In this document: piece by piece, positions 1 through 9,227 of the stretch
Position numbering within the stretch: the stretch's first letter is position 1
Layout of the letters: each line of letters opens with the position of its first letter
NCBI RefSeq assembly: GCF_000092065.1
Contig: NC_009364.1
Span: 310,001 to 374,000, forward strand
Direction of reading: 5' to 3'
Length of the DNA: 64,000 bases
Source: Ostreococcus lucimarinus CCE9901
Lineage: Eukaryota > Chlorophyta > Mamiellophyceae > Mamiellales > Bathycoccaceae
The notes under the pieces: generated by a model
Database searches by the model: none
The model's input: the letters and a program-made list of their open reading frames with translations, nothing else
Told to the model about the DNA's origin: nothing
Translations under genes and position numbers: made by a program

Positions 1-1564
1 CGATGAGAAGACCAAGGATAGCAATCGTTGTAATCGCCCGTCGTACGAAGTATTGTTTCCAACCCACGTTAGCCATATTTTCCCACATGATATCAGAGGC
101 TTCCACGGCTTGGGTAACCCGCAAGTAGTGAAATGCGTCGCCCTTGCCGTCTTCGCGAGGGTGGACGCGAAATCTCGTTCGCTTACTTCTGAAAAAATTA
201 AAGTACGGAGCGTACTCGTCCAGACATGTCATTTTGTCCGACTCTTGTTCAAACGTGATGAAAGCGTAAACGATGTTAAAAGGCTCGAGCATACGCTGCT
301 CGATTTTTTCCTTCAAGGCGTTCATCTTATCGCGTGCTTTGTAAAATTGTTTCCATTTGCGTTTGAAGGCGTAGTTTGCGTTGTAATCCTCGCCGCGCTT
401 CTTCAGCGTGTGACGGATCGCGCTCAGTTCAGATTTCAGCTGTTCTGCACGTTTAAATAAGCGCGCACGATGTATTCGCGCGCGTAAAACTGCACCATAC
501 GAACGAGCTATGACGACATCTGCCACGGGTCCGAATTCTTCAAAGTGCTCGCGCACTTCGTCCTCCGTCGCGTCTACTGGCAAGCCGGTCACTTGGAGCG
601 AATAGTCCGCCAAAGTGAGTAAAGCTTCATCAACGCGGACGACAAAGCTTCGAATACGTCTGGATAAAATCGCCGTTATGAGCATGAACATCAAAACCAT
701 GCAAACGTCCAAGCACGAGAGAACAGCCATGATGGTACGAATATCTATACCATACGCCGAAGCATAAACGCCCGCCGCCGTGACACCGAGTGTCGTCGTT
801 ATTTCCGGCTCTACCTCGACGCTACTACTTTTATTGGCGATATACACATAGTGCGAGAGCGCGACAGACGCGAGCATTGTGATGTAGACAAACGTTTTAC
901 CCAACGTCTTCAACTGAGCGAACCACAAGCTGATACCCGGGCCGAGAACGTCGAGATCGTCGCTCGTCGATTTCCACAAAGGAAGCTGGTTGCCCTCTTT
1001 GTCTAAAACCGCAGACTCAAGATTCTCCAATCGCGCGATGTGTCGGCGCGGTGCTTTGTACGCCGGGAGCTTTTCGCTCATGACAGCTTTGTAGTACGAG
1101 TCTTCCACGACTTGCTGCATCGGCTTATCCTCTGCGTGCGCGGTCTTCACCAGCACACCGGTCGGGCCCGTCGGCGCATTCATCGAATTGATTCGACTCT
1201 TCATTTTAGTAATCACTGTCGGAGCGCCATTCACAAACGTGCTGACATCACCGGCGTCTTCGTCGTCGGCGGCGCCGAGCGCCTCGTCCAACCGAAGCCT
1301 CCCCGCCTCTCGCGCCTCGACGTCAGCGCCCTCCTCGAGTTCTCGCACCCGTCGTCGCAGCGTCGCCGTCCACGTGTACGCCGGTACCGCCGCATCCTCT
1401 TCTTTTCGCTTCATTCGAAACCCTTCGTCTTCGTCCTCGTCTTCGTCGTCGCTCGCGTTCGCTTCCTCGCGTTGGCGTTCTCTCGCGAGCGTTTCAATCC
1501 TGTCTGATTTCATTTTCGCGTCCGCGTCCGCGCGCACGGCGTCCTCGTTCAATTTCGTCGCCAT
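1..1564 (-). CDS. OSCA/TMEM63-like (PHM7-type) mechanosensitive cation channel, N-terminal part, cut by window edge
   Basis: The reverse frame is open from an ATG at 1564 to base 1, about 520 residues, so the C-terminal pore half lies outside the window. The first 110 residues are polar and acidic. Two hydrophobic segments lie near 1000-840 and 780-660. They are followed by an RRM-like cytosolic domain (SLQVTGLPVDATEDEVREHF, about 595-530), a basic helical stretch, and the string SDIMWENM just before the next hydrophobic segment (about 95-1). A cytosolic RRM-like insert followed by a (D/N)I-x-WEN motif before the pore helices is typical of the OSCA/TMEM63/PHM7 family of osmo- and mechanosensitive channels. 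Family is inferred from these motifs; an anoctamin-type relative is the main alternative. The first ATG of the open frame was taken, and an upstream exon cannot be excluded. Confidence 0.62.
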   Translation of the reverse strand, partial: MATKLNEDAVRADADAKMKSDRIETLARERQREEANASDDEDEDEDEGFRMKRKEEDAAVPAYTWTATLRRRVRELEEGADVEAREAGRLRLDEALGAADDEDAGDVSTFVNGAPTVITKMKSRINSMNAPTGPTGVLVKTAHAEDKPMQQVVEDSYYKAVMSEKLPAYKAPRRHIARLENLESAVLDKEGNQLPLWKSTSDDLDVLGPGISLWFAQLKTLGKTFVYITMLASVALSHYVYIANKSSSVEVEPEITTTLGVTAAGVYASAYGIDIRTIMAVLSCLDVCMVLMFMLITAILSRRIRSFVVRVDEALLTLADYSLQVTGLPVDATEDEVREHFEEFGPVADVVIARSYGAVLRARIHRARLFKRAEQLKSELSAIRHTLKKRGEDYNANYAFKRKWKQFYKARDKMNALKEKIEQRMLEPFNIVYAFITFEQESDKMTCLDEYAPYFNFFRSKRTRFRVHPREDGKGDAFHYLRVTQAVEASDIMWENMANVGWKQYFVRRAITTIAILGLLI

Positions 1565-1943
1565 CGTATCGCGTCGCGAAAGTGTTCGAGCAATCGCGGG
1601 CGCGGGTTCGGGGTCGTTCGTCCGGGCGTCCGCGTCGCCGCCGCCGCGCGACACCGCGCGCGAAATTGAACGAAGAAGTCCAAGTCCAAGGTCTCCCAAA
1701 GCGGCGATGCCGCGGTCGATCGGGGCATCGGACGCGCGCGATGGATCGGGTTGCGCCGACGCCATCGCTGCCGTCGCGCGCGCGCGCGCGCGATCGAACA
1801 CGGCGCGAAGTGCGGCGGCGCGTCGCGCGTAGACGCGCAAACGCAAAAGTTTGCGGTTCGGCGCCTCGCGCGAGCTCGATGAGGTTTTCGTTTCGGTTTG
1901 GAGAAGAAAATATTACAACGCGAGAGCGTGCGATGGAGTACGA
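1565..1943. other. Intergenic, about 380 bp
   Basis: This lies between the start of the channel gene (1564) and the stop of NDUFA9 (1944), both on the minus strand. It must hold the promoter and 5' leader of the channel gene and the 3' end of NDUFA9. Open frames on both strands here are arginine- and alanine-rich and look like no protein family. I see no clear element apart from a CG-alternating run near 1776-1792. Confidence 0.5.
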
Positions 1944-3415
1944 TCACGCGGATAGTTTGGCGTCGCGCTCTTCGTGTTCCCACGGGGCGTCGCCGACTTG
2001 GTAGCCCCCTGCGCGGAAGCTTCGCAAGTAGTCCAACACGTAGCCGTTTTCGATGTTGTTCGGCTCAATGCCGAGATCGGAAAAACCGAGGCTGTCGGCC
2101 CGCTTGACGTAATCTCGGCTTTGAGCGTCGATGTACGATCGCGTCAAGCCCAACGGGGTGGGCATGGGGAACGGTACGCGTCGCAAAAGCCACTCGTGCG
2201 GACACGAGAGCGCCTTCATGATGAAACTCGGGATGTACGCCGTCGACTTGCGCGTGCGAATGGTTTTAAGAACCATCTTCGCAAGTTCGTCAAAAGTATA
2301 CACCTTATTCCCCGCGAGCTCGTACGTTCGCCCGCTCGTCAACTCGTCGTGGACGATTTGACGAATCGCCACCGCGACGTCATCCACGAACACGGGTTGG
2401 TGCTTGGTGTCGCCGCCATCGATGATAGGCACCGCTGGATACTTGCGCGAATGCTCGCCGAAAATGTTCAAGAATCTATCTTCGACGCCCACTATTTTGG
2501 CCGGCCGCACTATCGTAGCTGAAGGGAACGCCTCCCGCACCGCCGCCTCGCCGGCGGCTTTTGATCTGTAATACGCACTCGGGTGGTCTTCCTCGGCCCC
2601 CAAAGCGCTCACGTGAACCAGTCTACGCACGCCCACGTCGGCGCAAATCTCCGCCAATTTCTTTGGAAACGTCACGTTGACGTCTTCGAACGAAAAGTTA
2701 CGCGTCTCCCACTCTCGACCCACCATGTTGATGACGACGTTGCTCCGCTCTACGGCGTATCGAATCGTCTCCTCGTCTCTGATCCCGTAATCCAACTGCA
2801 CAATCTGCCCGAGGTCTCCCATCACTTTGAGATGTTGACGATCATTCTCCGAGCATCGCGTGGGTAGAATCATGCGCGACCCGCTCTTGGCGACGTGATG
2901 GACGACGTATCGTCCCAAAAAACCCGTCGAGCCGAAAACCGTGCACGTGATCCCGCTGTTCGTCATCAAAAATCCCATTCGTCAGTCTCTCTGCTCGTCG
3001 GCGTCCACCGGCGACGACTCGCACGAGCGTCGTGCACCGACTCTCGACGCGATTTCCACGCCGGCGCGCCTTTGCGTCGCCGCGTCGCGTCGTCGCCGCT
3101 TTACTCGCGTCCTCAAACCTATCGCCCCGCGCTCGCTCGCGTCCAGTCCACCCGCGTTCGCTCGTCGCGCGCGATCGCGCGTCGCGTCGCGTCACCGATC
3201 GCTCGCGCGCACCTGAACGACGACCGTCCGCCCGTGCCGACCGCGTCGCTCGTCACGCTCGGCGGTGGAACTTTGAAATCTTTGCCCGGTTTGATGCTCA
3301 TCGCGCGCGCGCTCGCGAAGAGCGCGGGGAGCGCCTGCGTGGACGCGCGCGCGTCGGTGACTCGCCACCGCGCGGCGGCGGACGTCGCCAAGCGTCGAGC
3401 GAGCGCGCGCGACAT
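1944..3415 (-). CDS. NDUFA9: NADH dehydrogenase (complex I) 39 kDa subunit NDUFA9, spliced
   Basis: This is an accessory subunit of mitochondrial complex I with an atypical SDR fold that binds NADPH. Two exons: 3415-3213 and 2955-1944, intron 3212-2956 (257 nt). Exon 1 gives an arginine-rich mitochondrial presequence and ends in GTGGRSSF. Exon 2 continues SGITCTVFGSTGFLGRYVV, so the splice rebuilds the conserved GTGGRSS-x-SG stretch known from plant NDUFA9. The donor is AG|GTGCGC, the acceptor AACAG, and CTGAC lies 25 nt upstream of it. The 404-residue product matches plant family length. Further family motifs are NVVINMVGREWETRNFSFED and the Y-x-x-x-K pair (YYRSKAAGE). The ATG inside exon 2 at 2978 lies in the intron in this model and would lose the presequence. 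Confidence 0.93.
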
Positions 3416-3615
3416 CTCGCGATGGTAGCAGTCGCGCTCTGCCGATGAGAGGCGATCAGCTGGGGTTGCGCGCGCCGACGAGCGGCGGCGAAACGCGACG
3501 CGACGAACGCGACGCGCGCGACGCGACGACGAGCCGCGAACGATGAAAAAATGAGACCTTGGTAGAATTACAACGCGAACGCGCGCGTCTCTCGACGTCG
3601 ACGACGCGGGCGAAG

Positions 3616-4143
3616 TCATCGACATTTGACGACCAACGCGAGCGACCGCGAGACAGCCGCCGCGAACGCCGCTCGATCCTCCTCGGGCAACGAAACCAAT
3701 CTTTGATCTAAAACCGCCGCCAGCAACTCGCACGCGTTCGTGGCGACGCGCACGAGCGCGAGCTCGGGCGAGGTCGCCGCGCTCGCGCTCGCGGTCGCGT
3801 CGGAACCGCCGCTCGCGTTCGCGCTCGCGCCGTACCGCTCCGCGTCCGCCGCCCTTCGCTTCGCGCGTTCGTCCCAATCGATCGGCAGCCGTTTCTGCGT
3901 CGATTTCGCCTCGTCGTGCGACTTCTTTCCCGGCGGCGCCGGCGCCTGCGCGCGCCTTTCCGCGTCTATCTTCGACATCCAATAGGCCTCAACCTCTTCG
4001 CTCGTCTTGTACGACGCGTCGCCCTCGTCGCTCGCGCCGTACGCGCCTCGCGCGCTGAAGCTCGCGGTGGCCACTCTGCCCGGGTCGCTCACCGCGTTCG
4101 TGCGCTCGTTCCAGCCGTACGGCAACCCGGTGGCGGGATCCAT
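3616..4143 (-). CDS. Hypothetical protein with half-WW-like N terminus
   Basis: 175 residues, not assigned to a family. It begins MDPATGLPYGWNERTNAVSD, which resembles the first strand of a WW domain (LP-x-GW-x-E), but no second tryptophan follows at the expected spacing, so a functional WW domain is doubtful. The middle is charged and alanine-rich (KKSHDEAKSTQKRLPIDWDE). The last 50 residues look like one or two amphipathic helices. It is divergent from the SnRK1 beta-gamma gene, with 204 bp between the start codons. The methionine is the first in the frame. Its structured ends argue for a real gene, but function is unknown. Confidence 0.5.
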   Translation of the reverse strand: MDPATGLPYGWNERTNAVSDPGRVATASFSARGAYGASDEGDASYKTSEEVEAYWMSKIDAERRAQAPAPPGKKSHDEAKSTQKRLPIDWDERAKRRAADAERYGASANASGGSDATASASAATSPELALVRVATNACELLAAVLDQRLVSLPEEDRAAFAAAVSRSLALVVKCR

Positions 4144-4309
4144 CGCGTCGCGGCGTCGCGAATTGACGCCCGACGAGTCGTACGCACTTCGCGACGACCG
4201 ACGCGCCCTGGCGCGAAGACGCGCGACGCGAGCGTCGACCGCGCGCTCGATCGTCTCTTAGCGCTCGATCGCGGACGCGCGGGCGCGACGACGCGCGGGC
4301 GCGACGGAA

Positions 4310-4342
4310 TCGAGACGCAATCGAGACGCAATCGAGACGCAA
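4310..4342 (+). repeat. 11-bp tandem repeat, three copies
   Basis: The unit tcgagacgcaa occurs at 4310-4320, 4321-4331 and 4332-4342, ending 5 bases before the ATG of the SnRK1 beta-gamma gene. It lies in the presumed 5' leader. The reading frame is open through it, so copy-number change (11 bp) would not touch the annotated start. Confidence 0.85.
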
Positions 4343-4347
4343 TCGCC

Positions 4348-6165
4348 ATGAGCGCGCGCGGTGATCGCGGACGAGGCGCGCGCGACGACGACGCGGACGA
4401 GGCGGGGATCGATCGCGCGCGCACGCCGCAGAGCGCGCATCGCGCGGACGCGAACGGTGATCCGCACGCGCAGACGCCGACGATGCAGAATCAACACGGC
4501 GAGGCGTACCCGACGCGGTTTCAGTGGACGTACGCGGGCGCGAATAACGTGCACCTGTGCGGATCGTTCACGAATTGGTTGGAGACGGTGCCCATGGCGT
4601 GCGAGACGCACGGTGATGGGAATCGCGTGTTCACGGTGATGTGCGATCTGCCGCCGGGGTATCATCAGTATAAATTCATCGTGGACGGACAGTGGCGACA
4701 CGACGAAAATCAGGCGTTTATTCAGGACCCGCTGGGGAACGTGAATAATTGGTTGTACGTGAAACCGGCGGGGGGGGCGACGCCGCCGATGTCGAGCGCG
4801 CCGAGAACGGCGGAGATGGCGCCGAGAAGTGCGCCGGTGCCCGTGCCGGGGGCGATGATGAATCGATCGGCGATGAGCACGGAGAGCGGCGGGATGGACT
4901 GGGTGCGAGAGGCGGGCGGCATCGCGGGGGGGAGGGGAGAGACCGCGGCGCGCGCGGGATCCGTCAAGTCGAGGCGCACGAGCATGGACACGCAAAGCGC
5001 GCAGCGAGCGATGTCGGACGCCGACGCGGGGGCGGAGAGCGCGCAGAGCGGGGAGGCGGACACGAGCGGGGCGCGCGTGATGGAATTTTTGCAAAAGCAC
5101 ACTGCGTACGAGCTAATTCCGGAATCGAACAAGGTCGTGGTTTTAGACACGAAGCTTCCCATTCGTCAGGCATTTCACGCGTTTTACGAACAGGGCATCT
5201 ACGCCGCGCCACTGTGGGATGAGGACGCGCGCGATTTCATCGGATTGTTGAGCGCGGGCGACTTCATCGACATCATGCGTCGGTTAACCGCGACGCTGGC
5301 CGATCGCGAGGACTTGAGCGATGCAGATTTGGATCAGTACACGATTCAGCTCATTCGAGAGGAGTACGCAAAAGAGGATATTCAAGCGAAACCGCTCATT
5401 TGCGTGAAGCCGGAGGATTCGTTGTATCACGTAGCGTTAACCATGACCGAGGCCGGTGTGCACAACGTTCCAGTGCTGTCGCACGGCTCGGTGTGCCCGG
5501 CGGGTGGGTCGGCGGCCACGTCCACGACGACTGGCTCGCCGCAGTTATTGCATATGACCAATCTCGCAGAGGTCTTGGCGTGCTTAAACAGACATTTTAG
5601 AGGTATTCCGAGCGCGCTGCCGCTCTTTTCGCAACCCATCGGGGCGTTGCCGATCGGCACGTGGACCGAGCGCTACGGCGGCTCTCGCTCGAAGCCGATT
5701 CCGCCATTACCAGAAGGCGTCCAAGAGAGTTACTTAGTACGTGAGCTCTATCCCATACGCGCGGTCACCCCAGACGCGTCGATCGAGCAAGTTTTCGATG
5801 TCTTACACGGGATATCCGCGTTGCCCATCGTCAACGAGCACGGCGTGTTGATGGATCTTTACGCTCGCGGCGATGTCATCCGTCTGGCCGCCAACAGCGC
5901 GTACCGCGCCTCAATCAAGGATATGTGTGTCGCTCAAGCTCTCGGCGCGACTCGTCCGACTGCTCTGAACGAGCAAAACGATCCGTCTTCGACGCACTAC
6001 GGCCGTTTCAGCACGTGCGTTCGCGGCGACACCCTGCGCACCGCGCTCGAGATGTTATCACTCCCCAACATCCGTCGCTTGATCGTCGTCGATCCAACGA
6101 CCAAAGTTGTCGAGGGCGTCGTTTCTTTATCCGACGTGTTTAGTTTCTTGATCGAAAACGCGTGA
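4348..6165 (+). CDS. SNF4: SnRK1/AMPK beta-gamma (SNF4-like) regulatory subunit
   Basis: 605 residues. A glycogen-binding CBM48/AMPK1-CBM domain spans roughly residues 54-140 (FQWTYAGANNVHLCGSFTNW, YHQYKFIVDGQWRHDENQ). A disordered serine/alanine-rich linker follows, then four CBS motifs from about residue 244 to the end. Their landmarks are QGIYAAPLWDEDARDFIGLL, GVHNVPVLSHG, ISALPIVNEHGVLMDLY and RRLIVVDPTTKVVEGVVSLS. A CBM fused in front of a gamma-type CBS array is the plant-lineage KIN-beta-gamma design of the energy-sensing SnRK1 kinase. The frame is open upstream to 3916, but the N-terminal extension there is low-complexity and overlaps the neighbouring gene, so the ATG at 4348 was chosen. 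Confidence 0.92.
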   Translation: MSARGDRGRGARDDDADEAGIDRARTPQSAHRADANGDPHAQTPTMQNQHGEAYPTRFQWTYAGANNVHLCGSFTNWLETVPMACETHGDGNRVFTVMCDLPPGYHQYKFIVDGQWRHDENQAFIQDPLGNVNNWLYVKPAGGATPPMSSAPRTAEMAPRSAPVPVPGAMMNRSAMSTESGGMDWVREAGGIAGGRGETAARAGSVKSRRTSMDTQSAQRAMSDADAGAESAQSGEADTSGARVMEFLQKHTAYELIPESNKVVVLDTKLPIRQAFHAFYEQGIYAAPLWDEDARDFIGLLSAGDFIDIMRRLTATLADREDLSDADLDQYTIQLIREEYAKEDIQAKPLICVKPEDSLYHVALTMTEAGVHNVPVLSHGSVCPAGGSAATSTTTGSPQLLHMTNLAEVLACLNRHFRGIPSALPLFSQPIGALPIGTWTERYGGSRSKPIPPLPEGVQESYLVRELYPIRAVTPDASIEQVFDVLHGISALPIVNEHGVLMDLYARGDVIRLAANSAYRASIKDMCVAQALGATRPTALNEQNDPSSTHYGRFSTCVRGDTLRTALEMLSLPNIRRLIVVDPTTKVVEGVVSLSDVFSFLIENA

Positions 6166-6265
6166 GCGTCGCCGCCGTTTAATATCAAGTTCTGTACCAA
6201 ACCACTCCGTCGTCGCGCCGCGCCGTCGACCGCGCACGTCACACGCGCGCGCGCGTCACGCCACC

Positions 6266-9130
6266 ATGTCCGAGCCCACGTTCGGAGCGCTGCGTCGTGA
6301 CGTCCTCCTGACCTCGTTCAGCCGCCCCGCGGACGCACGCGCGCGCGACGGCGCCGCCGCCGCCGCCGCGGATGCGCCGTCAACCGCGCCGACATCCTGC
6401 GTCGCCCTCGCGCGTGCGCTGCGTCGAGGCGCCTACGACGACGTCCTGCGGTCGCCCACCGTCCTCGCCGCGCTCGGCGTCGACGCGAACGACGCGCGGG
6501 AAGACGCGCGCGCGCATTACGAAGCGCTGGGCGCCGCGGCGCGAGACGCGCGGGACGACGAAGGCGCGTTCGCCGTCGCGTGCGCGGGCGTCGCGGCGCT
6601 GTACGCGTTCGTGCGAGCGACAGTGACCGGACCGAGGATTGGAAATGCGCGAGCGACGCCTTTTCTGGACGCGACGGCGCGCGAGGCGAGGGACGAGGCG
6701 TGGGACGCGTACGCGCGAGAGCGGCTGTCGCTCGACGGGGAGGATTTAGTGGGGAGGTGCGATATGCCGCAGTATTTGTACCTGGCGCGCGTGCTTTTGC
6801 TCGATCGGTTCGCAACGTCGTTGGCGTGGCTGCAAACGTTAGACGTGCCGGCGTTGACCCTGAAGGACGCGCGCGCGGCGGTGCCCGTGGGCGCGGTGGC
6901 GAAGCGGACGTCGCACGACGCGATGTGCGCGTGGTTCGCGGCGCGCGTTGCCATCACGCAGCAGCGAGCGTTGGCGGGGCAGTCGCCGACGTTGCGTGGG
7001 GAATTATTGGGATTACATGCGTATAATTTAGCGACATTTGCGCCGGTGAGAGTGGAAGGGCAGACACCGCACCGCGAGGACGTCGTCTTCGAGGCGATGG
7101 CTCGCCTGGAGGCGTCGTTGATGGAACACCAATACGGACACGTCGACAGCGCTTATGTTTTGCAGCGCGGTGCGGCGGCGGCGTTCGGTTTGAAGCATGA
7201 GATCGGTGGTGTTTTAGGTTACCGAACGATTCATCAGCAAGATGCCAAGTCCCAGCTCGTGCTCAACGTTGAATTAGATTCGATGGATTGGGGCGAGAGC
7301 GACGACGAAGACGAGGACGAAGATGAGGGCGAGCTAGACGATTTAGAGCTCGAGGGACGTTCGCAGGCTATGGCACGCATCGCCACAGAATTGACGGGTT
7401 TAAGCGAAGACGGCAGTCAGATTCTTACGAGACCTCGTTTGATGGAAGGCATGCCACCGCCGGCGCAAATGCCCTCCGCGGCGCAAGCGATCCTCATCGC
7501 CGCGGCTATTACGGTTCGTAAAAAGCAAGCCGACGATGGGTTGAGAAGTTACGAAATGGCACCGTACACCGAATTTGTAGGTGCGCAGCAAAAGTCACAA
7601 CCAATTCTTCGTGCCGCGACGACGGTCTTGACGTCGAGATATGAACGCGATCGCGCGCGTACCCGCGAAAGATCGCTATTAGTGCTCGAAGACTTGGTAC
7701 AGACGCTCGAGCGTTCGCACCCGAAGGTGTCGTCTCGCATGCGCTTCGTATTTTCTACGTGGTTCCCTCCCGCGATGACGCTGAAGAAAGAACTCGGCGA
7801 GCAGCTCGTGAGCATCGGTATGGTTGGCGCAGCGCTCGAACTGTTTGAGGAGGTCGAGCTGTGGGATTCGCTCATCGTTTGCTTGAGTTTATTGGGCAAG
7901 AAACAACAAGCGGCCGACCTAGTGCGACGGCGCTTGCAGGCAGATGATACCAATCCTAAACTTTGGTGCGCGCTCGGTGACGCTCTCGATGACGAACAAT
8001 ACTACTGGAAAGCTTGGGAAGTGAGCGGCGAGCGCAACGCCAGGGCGAAGCGGTCTCTGGCGCGCCGCGCCGCGGCGAGAGAGGATTGGGCTAATGCCGC
8101 AGAGCACTGGATGGATGCGCTTAAAATTAACCCATTGTTTCCAGACGGATGGTTTTCCGGTGGATACGCGTGCTTGAAATGCGATCGAACCGACGACGCG
8201 CTCGCGGCTTTCGTGCGATGCACGCAAATAGACGTTGAAAACGGGCAGGCGTGGAACAACGTCGCGGCGCTAAGCATTCGTCTCGGACGGTTCACCGCGG
8301 CGCACACGGCTTTGTGCGAAGCGATCAAGCATCAACGCACAAGCTGGCACACCTGGGAAAATCACGCGATGGTATGCGCCAAGGTCGGGAAGTTCGCGAC
8401 GAGCGCTTTGGCGTTGCTCAAGGTGCTCGAACTCACGCAGGGCGCACGCGTGCACGTGGAGACCGTTCAGACTTTGCTTGAACGCGTGAGGGAAGCGCGA
8501 GCCGATCCGACGGGAGCGAAGTGGATTCAAGACGCCGCAAGCTGGGAACAAGAAGATGCCGCTGTCGAGGACGAAGAAGAGGAGTCGTGGGCAGATATGA
8601 AAATGGGCGACCTCGCAGCGGACATGCTTGCGGCGTTCTCTGGCATCGATTTGCCAACGATTTCTTACGCGGCGAAAACCGAATCTGCGCACCCTTCTGG
8701 CATGCCTCGCGTTGCCTTACAACTCGAAGCCGCGCTGGAGCAAGTTCTCGTTCGATCTGCAACCGGCGGTAGCGGTGGCGAGCGTAAAGTTCAAGAGACA
8801 TCGCAAATTTGGGCCATGCTCGGCGAGTACAAATCCATCCTTGGAGAGTACGAAGAAGCGACGGATGCCCGATTGAAGAGCGTTCGCGCGCTGGATTCTT
8901 CGGGATGGCGTAAAGACTTCGATTCGTACGAAGACTACGCCGCGGTGACAAAAGTCATGGTTGAAGGCGTTTTGAACGACATCGAAGCCGGTAGAGGCGG
9001 AAGCGCGGACAGTCTCAGGCTTCACGTCAAGAGTGTCGTCAAGGTTGGCGAAAAGCAAGGCTTCGAGGAATCAGACGCGTACGCGCAGATGTCTTCATTG
9101 CTCGAGAAAGTGAATGCATTATCTAGTTAG
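6266..9130 (+). CDS. TTC27: Tetratricopeptide repeat protein 27 (TTC27/Emw1) homologue
   Basis: 954 residues without an intron. The N-terminal third is alanine/arginine-rich and helical. The central part carries DVVFEAMARLEASLMEHQYG and GYRTIHQQDAKSQLVL, followed by an acidic stretch near residues 340-360. The second half is a run of TPR helices, with typical repeats at AAEHWMDALKINPLFPDGWF, AFVRCTQIDVENGQAWNNVA and ALCEAIKHQRTSWHTWENHA. This order and the TPR signature match the TTC27 family, a scaffold involved in protein and RNA complex assembly. The gene starts 100 bp after the SnRK1 subunit on the same strand and converges with RAD23. The exact start is inferred from the first ATG. Confidence 0.85.
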   Translation: MSEPTFGALRRDVLLTSFSRPADARARDGAAAAAADAPSTAPTSCVALARALRRGAYDDVLRSPTVLAALGVDANDAREDARAHYEALGAAARDARDDEGAFAVACAGVAALYAFVRATVTGPRIGNARATPFLDATAREARDEAWDAYARERLSLDGEDLVGRCDMPQYLYLARVLLLDRFATSLAWLQTLDVPALTLKDARAAVPVGAVAKRTSHDAMCAWFAARVAITQQRALAGQSPTLRGELLGLHAYNLATFAPVRVEGQTPHREDVVFEAMARLEASLMEHQYGHVDSAYVLQRGAAAAFGLKHEIGGVLGYRTIHQQDAKSQLVLNVELDSMDWGESDDEDEDEDEGELDDLELEGRSQAMARIATELTGLSEDGSQILTRPRLMEGMPPPAQMPSAAQAILIAAAITVRKKQADDGLRSYEMAPYTEFVGAQQKSQPILRAATTVLTSRYERDRARTRERSLLVLEDLVQTLERSHPKVSSRMRFVFSTWFPPAMTLKKELGEQLVSIGMVGAALELFEEVELWDSLIVCLSLLGKKQQAADLVRRRLQADDTNPKLWCALGDALDDEQYYWKAWEVSGERNARAKRSLARRAAAREDWANAAEHWMDALKINPLFPDGWFSGGYACLKCDRTDDALAAFVRCTQIDVENGQAWNNVAALSIRLGRFTAAHTALCEAIKHQRTSWHTWENHAMVCAKVGKFATSALALLKVLELTQGARVHVETVQTLLERVREARADPTGAKWIQDAASWEQEDAAVEDEEEESWADMKMGDLAADMLAAFSGIDLPTISYAAKTESAHPSGMPRVALQLEAALEQVLVRSATGGSGGERKVQETSQIWAMLGEYKSILGEYEEATDARLKSVRALDSSGWRKDFDSYEDYAAVTKVMVEGVLNDIEAGRGGSADSLRLHVKSVVKVGEKQGFEESDAYAQMSSLLEKVNALSS

Positions 9131-9227
9131 CCCTTTGTAGTACAGTAGGATCGGGAAGCACTCTTACATTGTCTACTCTCGCGAAGTACCGTCGTGTGTT
9201 TCGCGTCTCAAAAAGCATTTCACGGCG

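Noticed and set aside
3119-3982. 287-codon minus-strand ORF covering NDUFA9 exon 1
   Set aside because: Only the part 3415-3213 encodes NDUFA9; the upstream half is antisense or out of frame with the half-WW gene, and the downstream part is intron.
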